Part shown: piece after piece, positions 1-10,018 of the stretch
Numbering within the stretch: the stretch's first letter is position 1
Layout: the number at the start of each line of letters is the position of its first letter
Origin: Hordeum vulgare subsp. vulgare
Lineage: Eukaryota; Streptophyta; Magnoliopsida; Poales; Poaceae
Assembly (NCBI RefSeq): GCF_904849725.1
Contig: NC_058520.1
Location: 534,182,083-534,246,082, forward strand
Direction of reading: 5' to 3'
DNA: 64,000 nt
Position numbers and translations under genes: made by a program
The notes under the pieces: model-generated
The model's input: only the letters and a program-made list of their open reading frames with translations
What the model was told of the DNA's origin: nothing
Database searches by the model: none

Positions 1-1593
1 CACTCTAAAGTGTCTTTAGAGGAAGAACCTAAAACTTACAAACAAGCCATTGATTGTGAGGAATCTGGACTATGGTTGGAAGCTATGCGGGAAGAACTAA
101 ACTCCATGGAAAGAAATGGTGTTTGGGAACTTGTAGATTTACCCCAAAACCGCCAGGCCATAGGATCTAAATGGATATTCAAAAGGAAACTGAATGCTTC
201 AGGAGGTGTGGAAAAATATAAAGCTAGATTAGTTGCTAAGGGGTATACACAAAGGGAAGGAGTGGACTTTGTGGAAACATTTTCTCCTGTTGCAAAATTC
301 ACTTCTATTCGCATACTAAGTGCATTAACTGCCTATTTTGATCTTGATCTCCATCAAATGGATGTCAAGTCTGCTTTTCTAAATGGTCATTTAGAAGAGG
401 AAATCTATATGACACAACCAGATGGTTTTGTGGAAAAAGGAAATCAGAATAAAGTCTGTAAGTTAAAAAGATCAATCTATGGTTTGAGGCAGGCTTCTAG
501 GCAATGGAATATCTTATTTGATGCTGCAATCACATCATATGGTTTTTCTATGATGGAAGGAGACCACTGTATTTATTTTAGAATAGTGGGAGGAAATTTT
601 GCATTATTATCATTGTATGTCGATGACATTTTAATTGCTTCAAACCATAAGGAAACATTAATGGAAGTGAAATCTTGGTTATCATCTACTTTTGATATGA
701 AAGATTTGGGGGAAGCCTCTTTTGTTCTGGGGGTGGAAATACATAGGGATCGGAAAAGGAAAGTTTTGGGGCTTTCTCAAAAAGCTTATCTCAAGACTGT
801 TTTGAAACGATTTTCTATGGAATATTGCAAACCTGCAAATGTACCAATGCTAAGAGGAACTAAACTTAGTGAGGAACAATGTCCCAAAACTCTTAAGGAA
901 ATAAGGGAAATGAAAAATGTACCTTATGCTTCTGCTCTGGGGTCTCTTATGTATGCAATGCTGTTTACTAGGCCAGATTTATGTCACACTGTTGGAATGT
1001 TGAGCAGATTTCAGAAAAATCCTGGGCAAGTTCATTGGAAGCAAATAAAATATGCTATGAGATATATAAAAGGAACAATGGACTTTTCTCTTTGCTTTAA
1101 TGGTGATAATCTTCAGCTGCAGGAATATACTGATGCTGACTGGCAGGGAGACCTTGATGAAAGGAAGTCGACGTCAGGTTGTCTATTTACTTTGGCTGGA
1201 GGCGCTATCTCTTGGAAGAGCAAGAAACAAACTTCAGTGGCGCAGTCTTCTATGGAAGCAGAGTATATTGCTGCAAATGAAGCTGTAAAAGATGGCGTTT
1301 GGTTGAGGGATTTTCTGGTTTCTCTCAAGATCATTGAAAGTGCATCAGGTCCAGTCACTGTTTATTGTGATAATCAAGCTGCGATTAAACTTTCCAGGGA
1401 TCCCAAGTTTCATAGCAAGGCTAAACATATTGAAGGAAAATACCATTACATTAGAGATGTTATCAATCGGTTGAAAACTGTACGGCTTGAGTTTTTGCCT
1501 AGCACGGATATGTTGGCAGAGCCACTGACTAAACCTCTTAGTCAGGAATTGTTTTGCAAACATGTCAGGAATATGGGCCTTAGTATTTTTTGA
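1..1593 (+). CDS. Copia retrotransposon polyprotein, C-terminal part (reverse transcriptase and RNase H), 5' truncated by window edge
   Basis: The reading frame is open from base 1 to the TGA at 1591-1593, so the upstream part of the polyprotein lies outside the window. The frame has the Copia reverse transcriptase layout: WIFKRKL and YKARLVAKGYTQ near residues 55-80, then HQMDVKSAFLNG, and the catalytic YVDDI at about residue 205. RNase H follows: YTDADWQGD, SMEAEYIAANEA, VYCDNQAAIKLS, and a LAEPLTKPL tail. It copies element RNA into DNA in a cytoplasmic particle. No stop or frameshift is visible, which contrasts with the other retroelements here. The first ATG-like start is not meaningful because the ORF continues upstream. 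Confidence 0.93.
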   Translation, partial: HSKVSLEEEPKTYKQAIDCEESGLWLEAMREELNSMERNGVWELVDLPQNRQAIGSKWIFKRKLNASGGVEKYKARLVAKGYTQREGVDFVETFSPVAKFTSIRILSALTAYFDLDLHQMDVKSAFLNGHLEEEIYMTQPDGFVEKGNQNKVCKLKRSIYGLRQASRQWNILFDAAITSYGFSMMEGDHCIYFRIVGGNFALLSLYVDDILIASNHKETLMEVKSWLSSTFDMKDLGEASFVLGVEIHRDRKRKVLGLSQKAYLKTVLKRFSMEYCKPANVPMLRGTKLSEEQCPKTLKEIREMKNVPYASALGSLMYAMLFTRPDLCHTVGMLSRFQKNPGQVHWKQIKYAMRYIKGTMDFSLCFNGDNLQLQEYTDADWQGDLDERKSTSGCLFTLAGGAISWKSKKQTSVAQSSMEAEYIAANEAVKDGVWLRDFLVSLKIIESASGPVTVYCDNQAAIKLSRDPKFHSKAKHIEGKYHYIRDVINRLKTVRLEFLPSTDMLAEPLTKPLSQELFCKHVRNMGLSIF

Positions 1594-1619
1594 TTAAATG
1601 TTTTCAGACAAGTGGGAGA

Positions 1620-2141
1620 TGTAGGAATTTATGTGTCTTTGAAACATTACACTACAACTTTATTAATTTCTCATAGTGGAAATTATGTGGTTTGCATATA
1701 TTCTTTGTACTTGAGGAATTACACTCAAGGTGCTGGACACGGTTATACTGGAACACATCATGTTGTTGTACATGTTGGAAATACACCCGGGTACAGTATA
1801 AACTAGGAAGCTGGGCTATGCGTAGGATCAGCTCTATGTATTGCAAAGCCTACATGTTTAAGCATGTATTAATACGGTTTAAACATGACGTATGACTCAC
1901 ACATACGTGCAAAGGGATAAGAAGGAATTTTGACTCGGAAACTAGTCGGTTATGATCGTGGTTGGTTAATTCGATTAGGAGTCTAACTGAATTCTATCTG
2001 GATACAGATTTGAATGGTCAGGAAACTGAGTATAAATATGTCCCTACCCTCTAGCCTCAAATACGCATTGTGAGCCGCACCACGGAATAGGCGGAGGAAT
2101 TAGAGGGTAGACAAACATACTCGTACTATATTATTTTTCTT
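1620..2141 (+). mobile_element. 3' LTR of the Copia element at 1-1593 (right boundary approximate)
   Basis: A polypurine tract (GACAAGTGGGAGA, 1607-1619) sits 14 bp after the pol stop and is followed at once by TGTAGGAATTT, the expected TG start of an LTR. A TATA-like GTATAAATATG lies near 2030. The right end is not certain: a CA dinucleotide near 2141 fits, but the 5' LTR and its target duplication are outside the window, so the end cannot be checked. Confidence 0.7.
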
Positions 2142-2645
2142 CACTCCTCCACGTACGACACCTCGGACAGCCTCAACGCGCTCCCACCCTTCCCCAACCA
2201 CCCGAGACGCCGCCACGCACGGACCACCAAGAGGCCACGACGCCACAAACTCTGGCCACCGAACGAACAAACGAACGAACTCCGACCACCGAAAGAACGA
2301 ACTCCGGTCACCATGGTTTTTTCTAATATTCTTTGCCATCTATGGTGGTTCGAGGCAGACGACAAAGGCAACAGGTTTTGACGCCTGGGTTTCCTAGCGC
2401 CGATGGCAAATCCACTAAGGCCGTTCGGAAGTCATGCGCTCTGTTAGTTATATTTTTTTGCCGTCTCGTTGTTTCCACCGACGGCAAAAGCTCTTGATCG
2501 ATGGCAGAATCTTTGCCGTCTACCCGAGAAAATGTTGACAGCAAAATTCTCCTTTGTCGACTTTCTGTTTGCCGATATTCTTTAATGTCGACCTTTCTTC
2601 GGCGTCCGTAGCAGCCTCATGACAAAATTCTTAATTCGTGTAGTG
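2142..2645. mobile_element. CACTA transposon remnant, right terminus at 2645
   Basis: The block carries scattered forms of TTTGCCGTC and GACGGCAAA in both orientations (about 2330-2560), the subterminal-repeat style of Triticeae CACTA elements. It ends at 2640-2645 in GTAGTG, the inverse of the CACTAC terminus. No transposase frame is seen and the left terminus is not found, so this is a truncated or non-autonomous copy. Confidence 0.5.
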
Positions 2646-3447
2646 TACACGCCATCGCGCAACAATGTGAGCTTTGGAACCGAGCACAGGGTGAGAGAGA
2701 TAGTGGGGTAGACAGTCGACGCGGAGGGGGGATCATGACCGGTTCCACCTGCAACCCAGGAACCAAAGAGGAACACAATTCCGAGCTACCGAAGATGGCA
2801 CCGCCATAGCACCAGTGAGCCGAAGAAGCTGAACAGGGTGCAACAACTCGAGCGCCAGGGTCAAAACAACGTCGGAAAGCCATGGACGTAGGAGAACGCA
2901 TATCTATGGCCGCTCGGATCGGGACAATGCCGACAAGGATCCACCATGAAGCTTCAACTTCCTGTTGTGGAAAATCACTATGACCACACACCCGCTGAAG
3001 TCACCACCGCAACTCGAAGGAGGTGTTATCAGAGACGAAGAGTAGCCTGCATAGGCACAGGCACAAGCCTCGAATAGCCCGATCACCTCCACCCAAGGGC
3101 CTTACACACCCCTACGAACAACACTCATAGAGGAAGAGTTGTGTCGATGAGGGGAGGGAAGAGGCGGGTGGGGGAAGAGCACCCATGATCGTGGCCGCGC
3201 TGTCGCGACGGAGCAGCCAGGGAGGACACAACAATTCGCCCGCGGTACGACATGTTGGGACTGTGGGGCGGGTGGGTGGTTTCCGACGCGAGATAGACTA
3301 AACCGCCCGACCGCCACCATCCTTGGGCACGTCACGACTTCATCGACACGCCCTCCGATAGCGGCGATGCGGGAGGGGGGGGGGATTTGCTGGAGGAGTA
3401 GCAATGCATACATGCAACTAACAAACAAAAAAAAATGCAAGTATGAT
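2646..3447. other. Intergenic stretch with no recognised feature
   Basis: Moderately GC-rich sequence with only short chance ORFs on the minus strand. I see no domain motif, terminal repeat or target duplication. It lies between a CACTA terminus and the start of an Athila-like LTR and may be decayed transposon. Confidence 0.4.
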
Positions 3448-4670
3448 TGGTACGTCTCAAATATATCTAGTTTTCTAAACACTTTTGCTCTGGTTTTGGA
3501 CTCTAATTTGCATGATTTGAATGAAACTAACCCAGGACTGGCGTAATTTTCAGCAGAACTATCGTGGTGTTATTTTCGTCCAGAAGTAAAAGTTTTCGGA
3601 ATCGGACAAAACTTTTTGTGAATTATTTCATGAATATATGAAAATTTATGGAGTGAAGAACCATCGGAGGGGGGGGGGGTTGCGTGAGAGTCACAAGCCA
3701 ACAGGACGTGCCGTGTTAGCTTGTGGGGACCACGGGACTCCCTCGACCCTAATTCCAGTCCTATAAATTCACATCTTCTTAGAAAAAAATAGAAGAAGAT
3801 TTAATCACGTTTTACAAGACGGAGCCGCCCTGCTGCCTCCTGTTCTTCCTCAGGAGGGCTGACCCGGAGCCTGTTTGGAGCTCCGGAGAGGGGGATTCAT
3901 TGTCGTTGTCATCACCAACCCTTCTCCATCAACAATTCCATGATTCTCACAGCCATGAGTGAGTAATTCCTTTATAGGCTTCTTGGACATTGATGGGTTT
4001 TGGATGAGATTGATCATGTAACTGAGTCAATTTGATAGGGGGCTTGTTCCCTACTATCCACTATGTTCTGGGATTGATATTTCTATGACTTTGCCATGCT
4101 GAATGCTTGTCACTAGGGCCCAAGTGCCATGATTTAGGATCTGAATCTATTATATTTTCTTGGAATATGGAAGTGTTTATATCCTATCTTGCAAGTTGTA
4201 TGCACCTATTATGTGTTATGATCCGCATACCCCAAGGTGACAATAATTGGGATTCTTTCCGGTGATTTCCGTAGTTTGAGGAGTTCACGTATTCACCATG
4301 TGTTCTTTCTTCTGTCTCTCTATTAAAAGGAGGCCTTAATATCCCTTAGTTTCCTTATGGACTCCGCTGCCACGGGAGGGAAGGATACAAGATGTCATGC
4401 AAGTTCTTATCGCAAGCACACATGATATATACGAAATACATGCCTACATTATACTCATGCATTGGAGCTAGTTCTGTGTCGCTCTAGTGTGTAACTGTTA
4501 AATGATGAGTGTCATTCATATCTATCCATCACCGATCCATGTGCCTACACTTAACATATATTGAATCTTGCTAAAGTTACTATTGCTGCTGCTACCCTTA
4601 CAATTGTTACAAATTGCTGCTACCACTCTTATTGTTACACTGCTCGTGCTACTTCTCCTCTTTTTGTTAC
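3448..4670 (+). mobile_element. Athila-like Gypsy LTR fragment, plus strand
   Basis: The start TGGTACGTCTC and the next ~200 bp match, by eye, the reverse complement of the LTR at 42368-43935, so both belong to one family in opposite orientations. A TATA-like CTATAAATTC is near 3763. The end of the fragment keeps the repeated GTTACT/GCTGCTACC motif typical of this LTR's 3' part (4570-4665). The LTR terminus, primer-binding site and start of gag are missing, implying a deletion near 4670. Confidence 0.75.
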
Positions 4671-5880
4671 TAATAAGGATAATGAGTTCCCTGTAGACCC
4701 AAGTTAATCCTTATAGTAGGATCTAATCCTTTCCATGGTTATGAAACTGAAACAGTTGTTGCACATCTCACTAAATTGAATGATATTGCCGCTTCATTTA
4801 CTCATGAGGAAAAAATGCGCTACTATTATATCCTTAAGATTTTTTCTTTCTCACTAAAGGGTGAGGCTAAGGAATGTTTCCTCACTCTTATTCCTGGTTG
4901 TACGCGTAGTCCCGAGGATATGATTTATTACTTCTTTGAAAATATTTTCCTGCTCATAAGAAACAAGATGCCTTACAAGAAATATTCAACTTTGTGCAAA
5001 TTGAAGAAGAGAATCTCCATCAAGCTTGGGGGAGGCTTATCCAGTTACTTAGAGCTTTGCTTGATCATCCTCTTAAGAAAAATAAAATACTTGATATCTT
5101 TTATAATGGACTAACCGATGCTTCTAGGGGTTTCCTAGATAGTTGTGCTGGCTGTGTTTCCAGGGCAAGAACTGTTGGACAAGCTGACGAATTGTTGAAT
5201 AACATATTGCAAAATGCCAATGATTGGACACTTCCTAAACCACCGCCGGATCCTATTCAAAAGAAGACAAGTATTTTATTCCTCAGTCTTGGAGATATGC
5301 AAGAAGCCAAGAGGTCTATGAAAGAGAAATGTATGAAAACTGAAGATATCAAGAATTTACCACTTATGGAAGAAATATATGGACTTGACATCCCAACACA
5401 GGTAGTAGAGGTAAATTATCTCCGTACCTTTAATGAAAGTGATATATCTTATAGTAAAATTCCTGGTCAATGCATGGATGAATTTGACAATTACATTGTT
5501 AAGCAAGAGCATTTCAATAACTATGTCAAAGATCAATTAAGACGTGTTATGACGATAGATCGCTTGAGTGACTTGGTGTTCAGAATTGCTAATGATGTTA
5601 AAGGTCTAGGTAAACATGTTTTTATGTATCATACCCAACTAGACCAAGCTGCTAAGTCACAAAATGATTTGCTTGCTGAAATTAATGGGTATATGAATTA
5701 TCATGTCGTTAGAGTAATAACTAGAGGAGGAAGAATGACCTAGGAACCACTCTTTCCTGAAGGATATCCTAAAAGAATTGAACATAATTCTTAGAGAATT
5801 AATGGTAATGCACCTGGTCCATCTAAGAAGGAAAAGAAAAAAAATGATCGGGCTTTGCATGCTTCTAGTGAAACTGTTAT
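4671..5880 (+). pseudogene. Athila-like Gypsy gag, degenerate
   Basis: The conceptual product matches the capsid (retrotransposon gag) type of Triticeae Gypsy elements. Recognisable blocks are FTHEEKMRYYYILKIFSFSL, then AWGRLIQLLRALLDHPLKKN and ILDIFYNGLTDASRGFLDS. The first block is in the frame of 4776 and the rest in the frame of 4994, so a single-base indel lies near 4946-4950. Further stops follow the in-frame end at 5743. The sequence still looks like gag down to about 5880, where it meets CACTA coding sequence on the other strand. Protease, RT and integrase are absent. Confidence 0.8.
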
Positions 5881-5884
5881 AGAA

Positions 5885-6934
5885 AAGTCCGTCCAACGAC
5901 ACTTCCCTGTTTCAGGGTCCAAAGTTCCCCCAACCCCGAAGAACCAAGTCCTTGAACGCTCTGGCCAGTTCAATGTCTGTGGTTGAACCCCTTTAGCAAT
6001 CAGGTCATTCTCAGCTTTGTCCCACAACGGTCGGGCTTTGAGGTAGCCACCTGACCCCGTGTGATGGTGATACTGCTTCTTTGCGACATTGTTCTTGTTT
6101 GCCTCTCACATTTTCTTACTCGTCTCCGATGACTTGTAGGCCAAAAATGCGGGCCAGTGATCTCTTATCTTCTCAAATCGACTGACAAATTCTGGAGTCT
6201 TCCCTTTGTCGAGAAACATTGATTTCAAATCATTTTTCCACTTCCCGAATAGATGCACCATCTTCTTAAGAGCACATGCCTTGACAAGTGGCTCTATAAC
6301 TGGCTTATTCGGATCTTCCTCTGGCGGTAGGGTAAAATTTGCCTTCAGCACGGTCCAAAGATCATCTTTCTGCCTATCGGTGACATAATCACCTTCAGGG
6401 ACGTCGTCGCCCTTAGGATTTTTCCATTGCTTGATGCTGATCGGGATGTTGTCCCTACCAATAGCTCCGCACTGAGCAGAAAATGCGTCCTTGGTCAGCT
6501 TGGATTCAATCGGTAGGTCATCGGCCGCGATTGCTGTGATTGTGAACTTTTCATCCATGCGCAACCTTCTCTTCGGGCCTCGTCTCTTTACCGAAGTTTG
6601 GCTGGATCCGGAGGGCTATAAAATAAGAAATAATGAAGTGTTAATATATGTACATACGTTCGGGCTTAATTAATATATATACCTCGCCGGACTTTGCAAC
6701 ATCTCCCTCCTCCGTTCGGTCCCCGGAGCCGTCATCATGGTCTCCTTCTTCCTTCGGCCTTCGGTCACCGGAGCCATCATGATCATGTCCTTCCTCCTTC
6801 ATTGTTCGATCATCCGAGCCGTCATCCTCTCCTTTCAGACCATATGTGTCGTTGAGATACGACAAATAATCACCGACCATTATCTCCCCCAACAACTGTT
6901 CTCTTTGATCCATATAGTTTCTGCAAATAATCAC
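5885..6934 (-). pseudogene. CACTA TNP/En-Spm transposase-associated protein, two exons, broken
   Basis: The first exon (about 6934-6683) starts near MVGDYLSYLND and has acidic Asp/Gly/Glu repeats. A GT donor at 6682-6681 and an AG acceptor at 6617-6616 enclose a 67-bp intron. The second exon opens with a basic KRRGPKRR stretch and continues with YVTDRQKDDLW and LVKACALKKMVHLFGKWKND. It ends with the family hallmark WDKAENDLIAKGVQPQT, then NWPERSRTWFFGVGGTLDP. This is the plant transposase (Ptta/En/Spm) domain, which in this family binds subterminal repeats. A TGA at 6106-6108 interrupts an otherwise continuous frame, and the C-terminus is fused to Gypsy sequence near 5885. Non-functional as it stands. 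Confidence 0.8.
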
Positions 6935-7502
6935 CGAGCATTATCTCCCCCAACGAATTTTTTATATTTCATTTTCAAATGTTGAATAGTTCATAGATGT
7001 ACCTTATCTATACCTAAAGAAATAGTATCACATGGCTCTCTTAAGCTGAGTCTTTTCAATTTAACTCGAAGGGATCAGTATAATGAAATTTTATATATTA
7101 AGATTTTGTTAAATCTGAGGTACCTCAAATATTTCAAAGCTAGCAACATACAGATATAAAACAACACCGGTCGATCTGGCGAGCTACATTAAAATGGATA
7201 ATTTGTATCATTCTTATATTATCCGTTTAGTGCTACATGACTAGAATAGATAACTTTTTGTCTTTCACCTACAAAATGCCATTTGATATGTATTTTTTCT
7301 AGACTTTGGCATGTGCCTCCCTGGCGTCGGATGACACTGTCTAGATGCTTCACCACTGGAAACTTTTGTCGAACCGGCGAATCCTGCTTTATAATTTAAT
7401 CTCGAATACATCTCTAGTATAATCCATATATGAACAAAATTTGTATGAACATCAATATGCAGGGGCGGTAGCGGCGACAAGCAGAGCACGCGCAGAGGAG
7501 GA

Positions 7503-7790
7503 GCTCACCGAGGCCGACGGGCTCAGGGCGGCGACGACGACGGGCTCGGGGCGACGACGACGACGGGCTCGGGGCGACGACGACGACGGCTCGGGGCGGC
7601 GATGACGACGGGCTCGGGGCGACGGCCACGACGACGTGCTCGGGGCGTCGACGACGGTGAGGAGGACTGGATCGGGGGCGGCGGTGACGACGACGGGCTC
7701 GGGGACGGCGACGACGACGAGGAGGACTGGATCGGGGGCGACGACGACGAGGACTGGCTCGGGGGGCGGCGGCGAGCAATGGTAGAGTTT
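7503..7790. repeat. GC-rich minisatellite-like array inside CACTA
   Basis: Imperfect repeats of GGGCTCGGGGCGACGACGAC with variable GAC number. All six frames are open for long distances and give Arg/Pro- or Asp/Gly-rich products, which I regard as composition artefacts and not genes. Confidence 0.8.
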
Positions 7791-7794
7791 GGGG

Positions 7795-8095
7795 GGAAAT
7801 TTCGACAACTCCCGCCTATATGCGAAAACCTTTTGTCCCGGTTGGTGGCCCGAACCGGCACCAATGCCACCCTTTCGTCCTGGTTTACTCAACAATCCGG
7901 GACTAAAGGTCAATTTTCAGTTGCCAAATGGCGGGGAAGAAGATAGCTTTACTCCCGGTTTGCAGAAACAACCGGGACGAAATGGTGCCATTTGTCCCGG
8001 TTTGTTCCCCCAACCGACACTAAAGTCTTTTCTCGTCCCGGTTTGTGCCATAAACCGACACGAAAGGCCTGTGCCTGGCACAGTTGTGGCGCGGT
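7795..8095. repeat. CACTA subterminal repeat block
   Basis: Alternating GTCCCGGTT and AACCGGGAC motifs with 15-25 bp spacers, the same motif family as at 11500-11870. Such blocks are binding sites for the element's own DNA-binding protein in known CACTA systems; that role here is inference. Confidence 0.7.
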
Positions 8096-8105
8096 TAGAT
8101 GTTTA

Positions 8106-8148
8106 GTCCCACCTCGCTAGCCGAGCGAGAAGTTTGGTGGTTTATAAG
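8106..8148 (+). promoter_or_regulatory. USE-like box plus TATA, 24-bp spacing (plant snRNA-type promoter candidate)
   Basis: GTCCCACCTCG at 8106-8116 differs at one position from the plant snRNA upstream sequence element consensus RTCCCACATCG. TTTATAAG follows at 8141-8148 after exactly 24 bp. In plants the short USE-TATA distance is typical of Pol III snRNA genes and a distance about 10 bp longer of Pol II ones. The same spacing recurs at 23461, 28745 and 41151. Function is inferred only. Confidence 0.4.
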
Positions 8149-8171
8149 TGCTTGTGCGCACACAATATCAA

Positions 8172-8310
8172 GCTCCTCTCATATGCAGGCTTCCGGGCCT
8201 AAACTGTCACTAGTTGTTGGGCCTTGTGCGGGCCTGAATCCTCGCGCAATTGTCTAGTTGGAATTCTAGTCGTATTCAGGCCGTGGTGGCCCATTAGTTG
8301 ACATTTTTTT
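8172..8310 (+). ncRNA. Candidate Pol III-type small structured RNA
   Basis: Placed from about 24 nt downstream of the TATA box at 8141-8148 to a run of seven Ts at 8304-8310, which would act as a Pol III terminator. The body holds a perfect 9-bp stem, GGCCTGAAT (8231-8239) with ATTCAGGCC (8274-8282). There is no ORF of note. I recognise no known snRNA, snoRNA or SRP sequence. The start is an estimate from promoter geometry. Confidence 0.25.
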
Positions 8311-8364
8311 AAAGAATATAGTTTTTGTTCCTACTTACTGTTTTTAGTGATTCTTTCATTTTTC

Positions 8365-9521
8365 TTGGAATTATTTGAACTCTAGAACTTTTGTGTGTCC
8401 AAAATGCACCATTCAAAGCCACATCATCAATTTTCAACTATTTCTCACTTCATTTGGTATTTTTTATGCATTTATTGTTTTTTTTAATTAAATGACCCAG
8501 AAATTGAAAAGCAGTACAAATGAACTCTGAAAATGTTGAAAGTTGGCATGGTATCATCATTTCACCCACATAGCATGTGCTAAAAAGTTGAGAGGGTTGC
8601 GGCAAAAACTGGACGCACTTCGTGTACAAATCGAACAATCTCTTTCGAAGTATCACGGTTTCATACGAAACCTCATCTGTTACAAAAGGGATTTCATTTT
8701 TTGAAATTATTTGAACTCCAGACCTTTTGTGTGTCCAAAATGCACCATTCAAGGCCAAGTCATCAATTTTCAACTATTTCTGACTTCATTTGGTATTTTT
8801 AATGCATTTACTGATTTTTTTGAGCTAAATGACCCAGAAATTCAAAAGCACTACAAATGAACTCAGAAAATGTTGAAAGTTGGCATGGTATCATCATTTC
8901 ACCCACATAGCATGTGCTAAAAAGTTGAGAGGGTTGCGGCAAAAACTGGACGCACTTCGTGTACAAATCGGACAATCTCTTTCGAAGTATCACGGTTTCA
9001 TACGAAACCTCATATGTTATAAAAAGGCATTTCCTTTTTGGTTATTATTTGAACTCCAGACCTTTTGTGTGTTCAAAATGCACCATTCAAAGCCACATCA
9101 TCAATTTTCAACTATTTCTGACTTCATTTGGTATTTTTCATGCATTTATTGATTTTTTTGAGTTAAATGACCCAGAATTTGAAAAGCAGTACAAATGTAC
9201 TCTGAAAATATTGAAAGTTGGCATGGTATCATCATTTCACCTACATAGCATGTGCTAAAAAGTTGAGAGGGTTACGGTAAAAACTGGACGCACTTCGTGT
9301 ACAAATCGGACACTCTCTTTTGAAGTATAAGGGTTTCATACGAAAACTCATCTCTTACAAAAGGGATTTTATTTTTTGGAATTATTTGAACTCCAGACCT
9401 TTTGTGTGTTCAAAATGCACCATTCAAGGCCACATCATAAATCTTCAACTATTTTTGACTTCATTTGGTTTTTTCATACATTTACTGATTTTGTTTTGAG
9501 CTAAATGACCCAGAAATTGAA
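8365..9521. repeat. Tandem array, about 337-bp unit, 3.4 copies
   Basis: The anchor TTATTTGAAC recurs at 8371, 8707, 9045 and 9382, giving periods of 336, 338 and 337 bp. Units share long near-identical tracts, including ATGCACCATTCAA and GCATGGTATCATCATTTCAC, with scattered substitutions. The last copy is cut after about 140 bp. No coding potential. It lies inside the CACTA composite. Confidence 0.93.
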
Positions 9522-10018
9522 CAAACAGAAATTTTTGACCTCAGTCTAGGAATTTTTTAAATTCACTGGAACGTGCTTTTGGTCTAAATTTTTACACAAG
9601 ATTCATATACAATTTACCCAGATTGTCTTATTTTTTCATAATTGTTGGAGTTACATAAGTATTCAAATTATACAGATTACTTCCGACTATTCTATTTTTA
9701 ACAGATTCTATTTTCTTTGTGTTGTTTGCTTATATTGATGTATCTATGTGTTGTATCAGGGGTATGAACCATGGAGAAGTTTGAATACAGTAAATATTAC
9801 ACCAATATGAATAAAGAATTTGTTCACAACAGTATGTAAAGTGGTGATGAATAAAGAAAGGGCTAAATAACCATTCAAATTTGGAAACTCTATATAATGA
9901 CACAAACAAAAACTATATATATATATAAATTGGTCCAAGCAGTACATAATAATACATGCAAGCAGTACATAATAATAGCTAGCATACATATATATACAAG
10001 TGATCGCCGTTCTGAATA

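Noticed and set aside
7414..7913. Arg- and Ser/Pro-rich ORFs on both strands
   Set aside because: Translation of the GAC/CGG minisatellite; repeats, not protein signal.
8365..9521. CRISPR-like regular repeat
   Set aside because: Units are 337 bp and contiguous without spacers, in a plant nuclear transposon.
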